Source: Metellina segmentata
Lineage: Eukaryota; Arthropoda; Arachnida; Araneae; Tetragnathidae
Assembly (NCBI GenBank): GCA_947359465.1
Contig: OX375878.1
Location: 75,684,416-75,748,415 of the forward strand
Direction: 5' to 3'
Length of the DNA stretch: 64,000 nucleotides
Of the stretch, positions 1 through 11,415 are shown in pieces (positions within the stretch are counted from its first letter, which is position 1; each line of letters begins with the position of its first letter). Position numbers and translations under genes: made by a program. Under the pieces are notes generated by a model that saw only the letters and a program-made list of their open reading frames with translations, was not told where the DNA came from and searched no databases.

Positions 1-3000
1 ATTTCGGTATTCTAAGTTAACTTTCGTCGCGGTGTCTAAGAGTATTACACATGAGTAATTGCTTGGTCATTTGGTGAACCAGTAAGTGTGCAAGTGTATA
101 GACGGATATCGTGTATGTCTCATCTGATACCTTACTCGAAATCAAGACAAAAGGAGCGTAAATATTTTGCAGAGAGATAAATGTGATTTATTGAATATTT
201 GTTATTTACAATGATATGAGAGAAATATATAGAAAGACAATGGGGAGAACCCAGAAAGATTATATAATATATACAGGACTTATATGGTACATTATACATT
301 TCTGAATAAAAACCATTTCCACTACTTTGAGCGAAATGTTTGCAGAAATCTATCACAGGCAAGTGATGTAGAAGGGAATCTCGGTTTTTCAATTATGTTA
401 TATAAAAGTACACAAAGAAAAGCCTTGCACAAACAGCATTCTTAAAGGAGCTAAATACTAAACAAAGCTGAAAATATTCCTTTTGTGGCATTCACTTTAA
501 TCCAAAACTTGGGACTAAGACTCTCAAAACAAAACTCGTTTGGGTCAACCTCAAAAGCACCTTTCTTGTGACATTATTTGTTAACTTTTGTATCAATTGA
601 CAACATCTGTCAATTTTCAATCGAGCAATTTCATTTCAAACCTACGTTCGGTGGTCGAAAATTGAGCCGTTATTTTTGAAAGTGGTTAAATCCACTTCGA
701 AAAAAAAAAGAGTTTATTTTCTTTAACAATTTTAATAACTATTATTGCATGGTAAAATTTAACAGGTTTATAGTGTTTAAAACATCATCCAAATTGAGTA
801 ATAGTTGCCCCAATATTTTAAAATTAATTTAAACGTAAACCTTTAAATATCTCGATGCGTGAAAAAATAGACTTATACCACTTTAAAGAAAAACGGCTCA
901 ATTATTCAAACATTAAAATAAATTACTTTAAGTTTGTGTAATGCGATATACAAGGCCAAATGTAGATAATTGGATTATTTTAAAATTTTGCATATAGGTT
1001 CACATTAGAAATTGTTTGTGTACATACTGAGTGGTTGAATATTTCTTCAACTATTACAATAAAGCGTGTCAATATCCTATTTTGCTAAATGTTATCTGAA
1101 TCTAAAAATTAATTTTCCGTTTTGCTGCAACTATGTTGGTTCTGCTCAGTTGATTTTATAATTAATTATAATATGAGAATGCATAGTTGATACAAAATAT
1201 TTATAAGTAGCTATAAATAGCTTCCAATACACTATCAGTTGTTTCAATACTGTTAATAAAAAATAATATTGAACGTACAATGCTACTACAATGTTCCATG
1301 AAGCAACATAAAAAATAAAATAACTGAACAAGTAACATTGCTTTGAATTTACAGAATGGTTGAATGTTTCAAATACACATCCTTGCATTATCTTTATCGT
1401 TCAACATGTCATATTTCAAACAGAATACTGTTAACATTCCTCTGTGAATTCGTTTAATACATTATATATTTTTTCAAAAGCGTTATTTTGTGCCTTTTGA
1501 GCTTTTTGAATACTTGAACACTTTAAATTAATTTATCATTATCGTATTGTTTGCTCACTAATCTAGTTCCTCCTTTAATTATCCCAATAAATTCATAAAA
1601 ATTAAGAATTATTTGTCCTTTACAGACGTTCCTTACACGCTAATACATCAAATATTGTTAAAACATATAAGCCCCATCTGAGGTTCTTTTGAAACTCCTC
1701 TTATAAAGAGAAGGTATATTTTAAAAAGGTTTCGGGTATGGGACATTCCTAAAAGATTTATTTAGTGTATAGTTCTACTAAAGATGTGAAGAAAGTAAGA
1801 TTCACCTTTAAAGAAGATGAAATTAAACCAGTAACAGACATGGTTATTATTAAATGAATAAATTACATATATGATTTAATATATTGAATCAACTCATGCA
1901 GTTATTGTTACATATCTTCAATTACGCCTTTAAGTGTACAAAAACTAGAATTCATTATTTAAGTCACTCTAAATCGTTATAATAAGCTTGTAATCAATAT
2001 TGTACAAAATGAATTGAACAGCAAAATGGAATTTGAAACTAAATGGTGTTTTATATACTTATCACATCAGTGCTCTAAAATGTGAAACATAATGCTGGTA
2101 CATATTTATTAGTTTTGCCCGCACATATACCATATTTTATCTAATCTTTAAAGTATCTTTAAGCACTTTCTTTATAAAAAGAATAATATCCCAGATATCT
2201 AATTATTTCCATCTATCTCTCTCTCAATATGTAATTCTAAAATAATTTATTTTCTAAATAACTGTTTTCTAAAGCTCTTTTAAGGTTATTGTATCTTAAA
2301 GGTTATTGTATCTTTAAAGAACGTTCCCTCAACTATGTTAAGGACTCCTTTAAAATTATGAAATGTTCAATGGAAGCATCCTTTTAGTAAAATGGCCGTC
2401 TTGATATCCATTGGTAGTGATCGTTTCATTACCATAATAACAACTTTATGCTCCAGACAGTTAATTGAAATTACTAGCTAATACATCAGGTAATCACAAC
2501 TTCCCCCAGCATTTAAACAACACTCCATTGTTTTAAAAATGCTTTTTGCAACTTAGAAAGTAATGAATATTTTTTTAATGACTATCATTTTTTAAATATA
2601 TAAAACTGAAATACTAAAAACAAATAGGCAATAGAAATAAAATTTTGAACATTAATTTACCATTTTCAAATCCACGTTAACCAAGAATTAGTGTTTTATG
2701 CCAGCACAGATAATATTTTTAATTTTCAACTGTTTGCTTATGCAAGTGTATTCGAAAATATGATGCACTAAATCAAATGTACCTACAGCTATTGTTAAAT
2801 TATTAACTTAACTCTTCAAAAGTCTTTAACACGAAAAATTAAAAACAATCAATGGAATAATAAATTGTTTCAGGTGTCCAAATGTTCATAATTCAAATTT
2901 TCTGAAAAGGGTTGTGATCAAACCAATGAATATAAATTAAATAAAGCTCATATTCCAACTCTTATCTAGATTTACATATTGAAATTTGACATTTAAAATA

Positions 3001-3142
3001 ATATTCTAAATCATGAGTGCATCAGTCAAATTAGCCATCAAAAACAAAACATTAATTCATAATTTGGATTTTATATACTAGTAAAACATAAAACATCACA
3101 CTTTTTGTATAAATAAATTTTCGAAGAATCCTATGACTTATA

Positions 3143-3715
3143 TACTACCCTACAATAATGGACTGGACTCCAGTGGATTTGTATAAAATCCAACTACTTG
3201 TTTGGGGGTGTTTTTTCGTGTTATGGCCTGGGACTTTTGCATGTTGTTCCTGGAAAATTGAACGCTGACGCCTTCATGAACATTTTAAACAATCAGGTTC
3301 TTCCTACGCTCTGGTAATTTTATGGAATGGACGAATGTTACTTCCAGGACGACAACGCTTCATGTCGTGCTGCAGCCTCTTTTAAGCAGTGGTATCAAGA
3401 TATGGATGTAAAACGTTTTTCCTGGCCTTCTCAGTATCCCAACATAATCCCCTAGAACATTTGTGGGACAAGTTAGATCGTCGCTATCGGACCAGGGAAC
3501 CAAGACCGAAATCTACAGCTAAGATGGCGACATTCTTACAGCAAGAATGAACACGAATACCCATAGCTGTGTATCAAAACCTTGTTGAAAGTATGCCCAG
3601 AAGGGTTGCTAGTGTAATTGCAGCACGCGGGGGACCCCCCCGCCCCTATTAAAGCATATATTATTTCCCTTATACCATCACATCTTGCTGTCCGGTCCAT
3701 TATTGTAGGGTAGTG
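3143..3715 (+). mobile_element. Tc1-like transposon, internally deleted
   Basis: The ends form 26-bp inverted repeats with two mismatches (core CTACCCTACAATAATGGAC), flanked by TA on both sides, the target duplication of Tc1/mariner elements. Inside, the plus strand encodes the C-terminal part of a Tc1-type DDE transposase: a YGLG..HVVPGKLNADAF segment, QVLPTLW, then after a stop GMDECYFQDDNASCH and further on a WDKLDRR segment. The frame is broken by a stop after PTLW and by later lesions, and the N-terminal half is absent. At 573 bp it is about one third of a normal element. Inactive. Confidence 0.85.
3200..3655 (+). pseudogene. Tc1-like transposase fragment
   Basis: Remnant of the catalytic domain of a Tc1 family transposase. 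Visible pieces are the second catalytic Asp context (CYFQDDNASCH) and the C-terminal segments with HLWDKLDRR and PRRVASVIAARGG. An in-frame TAA follows the PTLW motif and frameshifts follow, so no functional product is expected. It is the decayed gene of the flanking inverted-repeat element. Confidence 0.8.
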
Positions 3716-4966
3716 TATGTGATTGTTTTTTTAATCATTTAAAGAAGTTACACAATTTTAAACAAAGGTGGTAAATAATATATTTCATAAGTCATGCAAT
3801 GGAGTTGACGGTTGAGATACATGAACCGATAGAAAACAATAATTGAAGCCAAATGCTTCTATAAACAACAATTAAATAAAACTACGACTTCAGTCTGGGT
3901 AAATATTAAAGTTCTATTCATTCATTGTTTATCAGAAATCAGTATCTTAGTGGCAAGCATGTTTCTAAATCAAGAAATATAGTTACAACTGTAAGAACAA
4001 ATTTGATTACTGGGATGTTTGTCATAAATCTAATTGTCTGGCCTCTGATTATACCAGCCTGGTAGCCAGTGGTTAATTGATTAGCGCTCTGAACTTTGTT
4101 CAACAGGCTATGGATGAAAAATCTGGCATAGGTATGAATGTCTTTAGTGATTCGGAATCCGCTTTAAATCATAGGTTCTGGTCTAATTAGCCCGTCCTAA
4201 TTAGTGTAGCAAAAAATTACGGTGAAAGATAAATCAAAGCAGTTTAAGGGAATTGTGATAAATACAATGCTTCATCAGCTTTTGCAATTTTTTCAAGCAG
4301 TTAGAACAATTATGCTGAGTTAAAATAAAACCTGGAGTCCTACGGATCTTTCGCTTGAAAGTGCATATCTTATGAATCTTAGACGAGAAATAGTGCGTTA
4401 CGTTTAGCGATGCTTTGAAACTCTTGTATCATTCCTTTAGTTTCATCTAAGGGTTTCCATAAATTCCAAGTCAATCAATAACAATTAAATACCTCCTTTC
4501 AACGTCCTATTCGATAAAACTCATACATACAACAGTATATAAGTACCGCATCGAAACACCGACACTAGTCCACAAGCTGCCACTGGGTACCATCCCTGCT
4601 TTCGCCAATAAAAGATTACTCCGCTAAAACACACTCAATGATACAATTTATACACGACACATCCCTGGCCGATGAAACTGGTCAGGAATGCTAAAAAACG
4701 GGGTGGGGGAGAAAAGTCTTCAAACGGTGACTTCGTGTCTCTCATTTGTCCACTCTACAGGTATTTCTCAGGCTACTCAAATAGATTCTTCGTAAAAGAT
4801 GAAGTTTGAAAAGTGATGTGCCTCTTCGAAGTGAGCTAATTCTGCTTCTTGTTGGTTCTCTCAAGGACCAGCCTCCGTGAAGTAAATTGTCGATTCTGAG
4901 TCCCAGAGCAAGAGACAGTAATGTACGTGCCATACCAAATCGGGGAAGATACGAGCGTACTTTTTT

Positions 4967-5082
4967 TTATTGGAGGGTCGTCGACCTGAAATGTCCGGTC
5001 GCGGAGTAGTCCTCGGGAGCCGATTCTTGGCGATAAGATCGACTGTGGCTGGACAGAGGGTATGTCCCACCGCTTTTACTAC
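4967..5082 (-). CDS. Irx: Iroquois homeobox gene, C-terminal exon with stop
   Basis: A short terminal exon deduced from phase and composition. The acceptor is excellent (TATCTCCCCACAG). The one leftover base of the previous exon plus GT makes Gly, and the frame then reads GSKSGGTYPLSSHSRSY, RQESAPEDYSATGHF and RSTTLQ before TAA. It gives 37 full residues after the split glycine, serine-rich and with an acidic PEDY motif. The other two frames from this acceptor do not fit the incoming phase. The stop codon is embedded in an AATAAA hexamer on the minus strand (4971-4966). I cannot confirm family conservation of this tail without alignment. A competing possibility is that this exon is spurious and the coding sequence ends elsewhere, but the acceptor strength, phase and local GC content support it. 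Confidence 0.72.
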
Positions 5083-5408
5083 CTGTGGGGAGATAAAAGA
5101 GAACACTTGTAGTGCAATAAAATAAATCCAGTGCAGTCAACAGCCCAGATAACAACTGGCTACATAAGACGCAATTGATCAACAAGGTGGATTGTTGTTT
5201 GTTTTTAGTGCAATGTTAGAGAGTGGGGATTATTGGATAATAAAGTGAATTGTTTTATGGAGCATTGATTTTATATCCTTAAAAAATCATTGCCTTTCTG
5301 ATGCTATTAGCGTCTTATGTATTCATTACAATCTGCTATAAAATATTCTTATTTTAATAGCAGTATGAACTACTTAAAACTATCAGAATATTTATGAAAA
5401 ATAATATG

Positions 5409-5620
5409 TAGTTGGTAGCTAAGTAGCGTAGCACTGGAGCAACACAACCGGCTACTAAATAACTCATCGATTTACTAAAACAAAACCGTAAATATAACAT
5501 GTAAGTTATGGTAATGGTAATGATAATTTTTAATTCACGTCGTACTAGAGTAACACAACGGACTATTGCCGACAGTCCTGGATCAATCCCCTAAGGGAAA
5601 GATCCGAGGACAATCAATAT
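5409..5620 (-). repeat. Two fragments of SINE family 1
   Basis: The segments 5409-5460 and 5536-5620 repeat the 3'-tail consensus of SINE family 1 (GTAGCACTGGAGCAACACAA, then GATCAATCCC..AAGGGAAAGATCCGAGGACA). Both are in minus orientation and truncated. The full family is described at 62728-63007. Confidence 0.65.
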
Positions 5621-5621
5621 C

Positions 5622-5690
5622 TTTATCTATATATCAATATCTATATCTATATCAATATCTATCTATTTATCTATATATATATATAATAAC
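5622..5690. repeat. TATC/TA-rich microsatellite
   Basis: Interrupted ATCTATATC-type simple repeat passing into TATATA, adjacent to the SINE fragment. Confidence 0.9.
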
Positions 5691-5959
5691 ATAAAATATA
5701 CAAAATAACAGTAACATAAAACACACAAAATAACAAAAAATAACCAAACAGCCGGGGTGCATTAACCAGAAACCAAAACTCGAAACTACTTCTACTACTA
5801 AACTTTTTCAGCCTGATGCTGCTCATATGTAGAAAACACCATTTTATGTTGTTTGGGTCAGGCTCCTCCCTGATGACGCCCTGATCCACCAACATTTCTT
5901 CACTTTTTATCATTTCTTAAGATTTCTGTTGAAAATTTTTTTAGAAATTCTTGTGTTAT

Positions 5960-5993
5960 AAACCATATATATTTGAGATATATATGGTTTAAA
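5960..5993. repeat. Near-perfect AT hairpin
   Basis: AAACCATATATAT and ATATATATGGTTT form inverted arms around a short loop just before the Helitron-like 5' end. It probably reflects local palindromic sequence with no assigned role. Confidence 0.7.
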
Positions 5994-6000
5994 ACTACTA

Positions 6001-6652
6001 TCTATATATATAATTCTCTTACGTGGCACGCAAAAAAGGCGTTATTTGTTTTCGCGTTTTGGCAACATTGTACGATTCTTTGTTTATCCCAAAGCCTCGC
6101 GCTTCAATTGAAATTATAGCGTTATCGGATGAAATTTTATTGAAAAACAATGAATTTTAGTCGAGCTGTTGCAGTAAATAATAGAAATCAAAGAAAACGG
6201 AGTATCTTTTCAGGGTTATTTTAAAAAAAAGGTCCGTTTTGGGGCAAACTATTATAGTTCAACAAGACGCTTGCATTACAACTTTCGACAATAAACTCAA
6301 TGAAAAAGCGTGGGTGGCTCGAGTTCTGGGTAAATGTACACACAACCAACATGCTGGGTTTTTAATTTCCAAATCAACGCTCACATTTCGAGTCAAAATT
6401 TGCTCAAAGTTTCCATTTGAATTCTGATTCCAGAGGTACTGTAAATATCTTTTCTGAAAAACAGCATAAAATTTAGATTTGAAAAATATTTTTTTGGAAT
6501 ATCATATTTTGTTAACAATTCCTTCTGCTAGGACACATGTCTTCATTGATGCGAGCGAAGCGAGCATAGGTTAGCGCAGCGAACCAATGAGGATTGCGAA
6601 GCAATCCTCTGGGGGTTGGCGAGCGTTAGAGAGCAGGAGGCGGGCCCCCTAG
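6001..6652. mobile_element. Helitron-like non-autonomous element
   Basis: The left end starts TCTATATATATAATTCTC directly after an A. The right end is CTAG followed by host T, as expected for Helitrons, which insert between A and T without target duplication. The last 110 bp are GC-rich with short inverted motifs (GCGAGCGAAGCGAGC, GATTGCGAAGCAATC, GGGCCCCCTAG), typical of Helitron 3' ends in arthropods as I know them. There is no Rep/helicase coding sequence, so it would be non-autonomous. The boundary call is from end motifs only. Confidence 0.6.

Positions 6653-6705
<53 letters not shown>
6653..6705. repeat. (TA)n microsatellite
   Basis: About 25 uninterrupted TA units directly after the Helitron-like 3' end; the element appears to have inserted at or next to the TA tract. 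Confidence 0.95.
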
Positions 6706-6706
<1 letters not shown>

Positions 6707-7369
6707 GCTTTTTTCAGGTAACAAAGAAAAGTAGTAAAGATAGGTAATAAAGATAGAAAATGTGTATGCAAATATTCACATTTCATAAATCAAAATGGGG
6801 GCAGACGTGTCTCCATGGGTTTGTCCACTGCGCTAGCTACCTGTGAGTTGTAAGTGGTGCACTGGTCTTCTGTGTCACTAAAATTTCCCTTGTATTTCCA
6901 TGTCCGTTGCTTGACGTTGTGCATCTTGTGCCTTACACAGGACGGATATATAGCTTTTGCATCATAAAAGTGCACCACAAATCATAAATTATGTTGTATC
7001 TATCCTGTGAGCTAGATCTATCAGCATTGTAGCTAAAATAGCTTTATTTGTCACATAACCATACAATATACATTTTACACTTACAAAAGACGATTTTTTT
7101 CAGATGAATTTTCTTAATGGTATGGCTAAAAATCTATTGGAAATTGGAAAGACTTACAGTAATAAAATGGCCAAGTAAATAAATGAGACCGAGCTCTTTC
7201 TCCCATTGCAGCAAAACTCAAAATGTATTTTCGAATTTCGTTTTATATAACTCAAAACTTCCAGCTGTTTAAGAAGGAGGATCGACTGGCATATTGCAGA
7301 TTCGTGTTATTATTATGACTAAAATTCAAGGTTTGCGGTGTTATTTTACCTGGCCTCTGTACCCCAGAT

Positions 7370-7610
7370 AGATTACCAAACTATAAACAAAAGGAGCCGG
7401 GGCAGTCGCAGCTGAGTCTTTGTGCTGATTTGAATAACGTCCAGAGAGCAGAGGTCAATGCCCCTCGCTGAAATTGTCACCAGGGAAATGAGATAGACAC
7501 TGTGGAAGAAGCGCCAGACCAGCTGCGGACGTCGAGACCTGCGGAAAAACGATACCCAGCAGCTGGACAGCTATCTCGATGCACGTGACTCAACGCATCC
7601 GCTTTTCGCC
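7370..7610. promoter_or_regulatory. Candidate intronic enhancer with E-box cluster
   Basis: A GC-richer, non-repetitive island in the last intron. It contains three CAGCTG E-boxes (7409, 7520, 7560) and one CACGTG (7582) within about 180 bp. CAGCTG is a common target of proneural and myogenic bHLH dimers, and Irx genes regulate and are co-expressed with proneural genes. This is a motif-based candidate only. Confidence 0.3.
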
Positions 7611-8465
7611 GTTTCTGTAAAATTATTTATAATTAGTTGAGGGGGGGGCGTCTTTCTAGAGAGACTCATACCATATATTTCAATGTGCATGGCTTACCCT
7701 CGTCCAAAGATTATCACAACAGGGAATACGGTATTTTTTTTTCTAATTGAAAAATTAATGTTCTCAATGAAATAGATATATTTTTTTCTACCAGAGGTCA
7801 TAGCATCCATTGCAATCCCTGATAAAAGAAATTTTAATTCGATGGCTAAACAGTTTAAATCGATGAAACCTGAAGCAAAATCGACGGTCTTTTATCCTAA
7901 ATCTGAATGAGGTATCATTTTCTATTTTAAAATTCTTGATTTTTACCGCATAAACTCAATAAACTAATTAATGCCCGATCCTTTCAGCCTCAAATGTTTT
8001 CTTACTATGATTGGCTAATGATGCTTGGCAAGTGCAGTTGGTCCTGAGCATGATTTATTACTGTCTCATTCCCCCTGATACCATTAAACCTACAAGCATA
8101 TTTACGAGATACTTCGTCCAGTATTCAGTCAATTTTACTAAAGACGGGATATTTCGTCGAAAGAAAAAAACTGTCACAGGGAATGAAAACTCAAAGAGGG
8201 AATGAAGATCCAGGTAAGAAAAAAAAATTTATCCATGCCCACAACTGGTGACAATTTGGAAAAGGTTCAAGAGGACACTACAGGGCAGCTTTGACACGAA
8301 GATAACCTTCCTGCTGGGTTATACCTTAAAAAAAAAACATTTGGATTTTGCCAAGTTTACCAAGTTTGTCATGTTTACCAAGTTTACCAAAGTAAGATCA
8401 AAAGGTACAATTGTGCCTTTTGGTCTCTTTTTCTATGATTGTGCTAAAATTGATGTGTAGTGTTT

Positions 8466-8765
8466 TGTGGTTGGTAGTTGCATTTACGTCACGCTGGAGC
8501 AACGCAACGAGCTATTGGTGACAGTCCGGGATCAATAGAAAAGGACCTAGAACAACAACACCTCTTTATTTTGAATCACCGTTCACTAGGTCAACACTTG
8601 AGCTGACACTCTCCAAACTTCCACATACCACACCAACGTTAGGATATTTGAGGCCATGACAGATTTAACATGCACCACTCGCCACATACAATAGGGTTTT
8701 TGGTCGAATCTAGTTTCGACTCTCCAATTGCTAATTAGCGACTCTGCCAAACTGGATTAAATCCC
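8466..8765 (-). repeat. SINE family 1, near full length
   Basis: Starts with the 3'-tail motif (GTTGGTAGTTGCATTTACGT) and runs through the body (CAACACTTGAGCTGACACTC, CCACACCAACGTTAGGATAT) to a degraded tRNA-like head at about 8700-8765. Minus orientation and diverged. Confidence 0.75.
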
Positions 8766-9114
8766 ATAAATATGCCGAATTTCGAAATTTTTACCTTTGA
8801 ACCCAACATTTAACTAGTATTACGCTCTTATATATTCAAAAAAGTTCTCCAGAATAATGTTGTGGACGTATTCTTTTTTGCTATGCCATACTTCTGTTCT
8901 AGATACAAAATATTAAGAAATTTTGATCAATTTGTATATTTCTTATGCGTTGAAATAACAAGAATAAGCCTTTATTGTAGATAGCAAATACCAGAAAATA
9001 AAATCATTATAAAATAAAATAGCCGATAAGATACTAATCAATTACGTAATTTATAACATAGCATGCGAGTTTTTTCTCAAAGTAATGTTGAATAATCAAT
9101 AATATCAATTATAG

Positions 9115-9677
9115 CAGGGCTCGAAATACCCGGGTGCATAGGTGCAGTGTGCACATGAAAATAAAATTGCGCACCTATTTTTTTCCCGCTAGGTGCACAC
9201 AGTGCACCGAACGTTAAAAAAAAGGGGTGGGGACGCGTTTTATGTTATTTTGATGTTTGAACAAAATATTAGTATCGACATCTCTCGCTCTAAAGGAACT
9301 TAATTAAAATTCCTAAATACACACTAATCGAAAACAAAATCGCTGGGCCGTAACGGGTTTGTACAGGAGGAAGGTTTACTTGTGTCACTGTCACCAGAAC
9401 TTTTCTATGATCGAAACATTTCCCAGATGGCTCTGTTCAAGAGACTGTCGAGACAGCCGTGCGCCGTAGAATTTCGATATGTTTAAATATTTTTTATTTA
9501 CTGTCTACTACGAACCTATAAAAACATACCCAGCTAATACAGTAGTTTACATTACATTAATACTCTTATATTACGTTTTTTTTTTAAATATGCACCTAAC
9601 ATGTAACCTGTGCACCTAATTTTATAAACTTAGGTGCACAGGGTTCTCCTGTATTAAAAAATCTATTTCGAGGCCTG
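9115..9677. mobile_element. hAT-like non-autonomous element with 8-bp target duplication
   Basis: The ends are CAGGGCTCGAAATA and its imperfect complement TATTTCGAGGCCTG, flanked on both sides by AATTATAG (9107-9114 and 9678-9685), a perfect 8-bp duplication as made by hAT transposases. Internal subterminal sequence is full of GGTGCAC repeats in both orientations. No transposase is present. A second, inverted copy lies at 56143-56665. Confidence 0.88.
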
Positions 9678-10133
9678 AATTATAGTGATTTTTGAATATT
9701 CAAATCTGTTCGAATTGTGAGGATGAAACACTACTGATTAAAATATAAATAACTTAAAAATTGAAATCTAATATGGGTGATTAAACTTAAACAAAACCTC
9801 CCTGAATCCAAGAGTGAGTTATTATCATTTCAAAGTCACAGATTATTCTGGTTTTAACTAAAACTTGCTATCATGCTTAGAAAGTAACTGTAATATTTGA
9901 ATCGAAGGTTTTTAATTTTAAATAGCGAGATGTAATGGTATTAATAAGATGGTGTGTACTGTTTTATCAGCTATAGTGCTACCATTTATAGAACCATTAC
10001 AAATTGACAGTTGAGGAAAGATTCTGATGAAAATCTATAAAGTATTGGTACTGAAATCTTCTAAACCAGCAAATTTAAAACAATTATACTATAATCAATA
10101 GTGAATATGCTGGTAAAATTGAACATTCATTAC

Positions 10134-10874
10134 CTTGAGCAGCAGAGTTGAGATGTACACCGGATACCGTTCCAGATTGATAAAAATGTCCTCCTTGGCT
10201 TCCGAGGTAGCCCGTTGAGCTCAGAGCAGACGACACCTTCATATTAGGCGGTGTCTGTGGTGGCGTGTCCGTCTGTGGTGGAACAAACCCCTGCACCGAA
10301 GAACAGGAACCCCCATGACCAACAGGTGGAGACGCAAAGGTAGCACTCGGGTGAGAGTGGTAGCCACCGAAACCACCCAAAGATGCAGACCCGTTCGTCA
10401 CCTGGTAAGGATTCACCGAGAACCAGCCACAGTGTCCCAACATGTCCATCATTCCACCACCTGAAGATTCTTGTGCGCCACCTCCAGTCAAGGGTGGTGG
10501 AGGTGGACTCTTGCTTGTCGCGGTGTCCGCCAGGGACCATATCTTGGGTTTGTTATTGCAAGTCATTGAGCGTCCCGCCATGTCCACGTCGTCGACTGTG
10601 GTGGGAGAGTCGGAAGAGTTTTTTGGAGCGTCGATGGAGACCCTGTCTTTGTTGTTGTCCATGGGTGAGGACCGCATGAGGGCCTGGATGTCCGGCAGAT
10701 TGGGTGACGATGAGCTGTCTGTTGGGGTGAATTCGGAGGTGGGTATGAGCGACGGGTCCCTGCTGCCGTTTTCGTGTGGTTGCTGGGTGGTCAGCTTCTC
10801 TCGGTGGTGAGGCAAGAGTTGGTAAGATCGTCCAGCAATCTGGCCAGTCGATGGATAATGCCCTGCACCGTCGA
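10134..10874 (-). CDS. Irx: Iroquois homeobox gene, IRO-box exon
   Basis: A 741-nt exon from the acceptor CCCATTTGCAG to the donor CTCAAG/GTAATG. It joins the homeobox exon in phase (1 + 2 nt) and leaves one nucleotide for the final exon. The diagnostic feature is the IRO box, KPKIWSLADTATS, at about residues 350-362 of the visible protein (nt 10551-10513). This motif is specific to Iroquois proteins and is implicated in protein interaction. Before it the exon is rich in Ser, Pro, Asp and Thr; after it come poly-Pro, GGFGGY, a PPQTDTPPQTPPN segment and GYLGSQGGHFYQSGTVSGVH. Low-complexity sequence of this kind is usual in Irx C-terminal halves. An in-frame alternative acceptor (GTGCAG) lies 13 nt into the exon and keeps no frame advantage. 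The region is GC-rich relative to its surroundings, and overlapping open frames here are shadows. Confidence 0.95.
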
Positions 10875-11204
10875 CTGCAAATGGGAATAGGAATGAGTCG
10901 TAGACTTCAAAGAAAGTATTCATGCATCATTTAGAAATGCTTTGTGCAGTAAGTACAATGAGGAACTTGCACTTTTTGGTTTATATTTTTATAGAATAGA
11001 AAATTAAAAAATATGATGGAAATTATCTTTCTTTTTTACTTTTATAGCCCAAAAAGGTAAAATTAAAAAAATTTAAAGTTCGCACTATTCACTTCAACTC
11101 AAAAACGCTAGTTTTCCTACGCTGCTTCTTGTGACGTCACTATGCACTATGACGGTTTGTTTACTTTTGTAGCGACGTTGAAATAGCAAGAAAATTTTTA
11201 ATTA

Positions 11205-11415
11205 ATTGTTTAAAAATTAAAAGAGATGAAATGAGAGATTAATATGAAATTAAATGAATAAATTAAATGAATTTATTAATTAAATGAATAAATTTAATGA
11301 ATTTATTAATTAAATGAGTTTAAATGAATCAAATTAATTAAATGAATAAATTAATTAAATGAGTTGAAATGAATCGAAATTAATTAAATGAATAAAATAA
11401 TATGAATTCATAGAG
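11205..11415. repeat. AT-rich minisatellite
   Basis: Imperfect tandem repeat of TTAATTAAATGAATAAA and TTTAATGAATTTATTAA units spanning about 200 bp. Low complexity, no coding potential. Confidence 0.85.

Larger units (their letters stand above)
1..4966. other. 3' flank / probable 3' UTR of the Iroquois gene
   Basis: No credible coding sequence was seen. About 4380-4966 is less AT-rich and probably contains 3' UTR on the minus strand. No AATAAA hexamer is obvious on the minus strand between about 2250 and 4960, apart from the one overlapping the stop codon, so the transcript end cannot be placed. The rest is AT-rich intergenic sequence with one decayed transposon near 3.1-3.7 kb. The segment 4040-4180 has a vaguely tRNA-like SINE head but was not resolved. 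Confidence 0.5.
5083..10133 (-). other. Irx: Last intron of the Iroquois gene
   Basis: This intron of 5,051 bp holds SINE fragments, simple repeats, a Helitron-like element, an E-box-rich island, one longer SINE and a hAT-like element, each listed separately. The remaining sequence is AT-rich without recognisable features. A short tandem of ACCAAGTTT-like 9-mers lies at about 8347-8393. Confidence 0.7.

Noticed and set aside
4030..4200. Possible SINE head (TGGTTAATTGATTAGCGCTC)
   Set aside because: Only a short tRNA-like stretch, with no matching copy elsewhere in the window.
10383..10810. Plus-strand open frames of about 98-122 codons over the IRO-box exon
   Set aside because: They are antisense shadows of the GC-rich coding exon; their peptides show no domain and lack family context.
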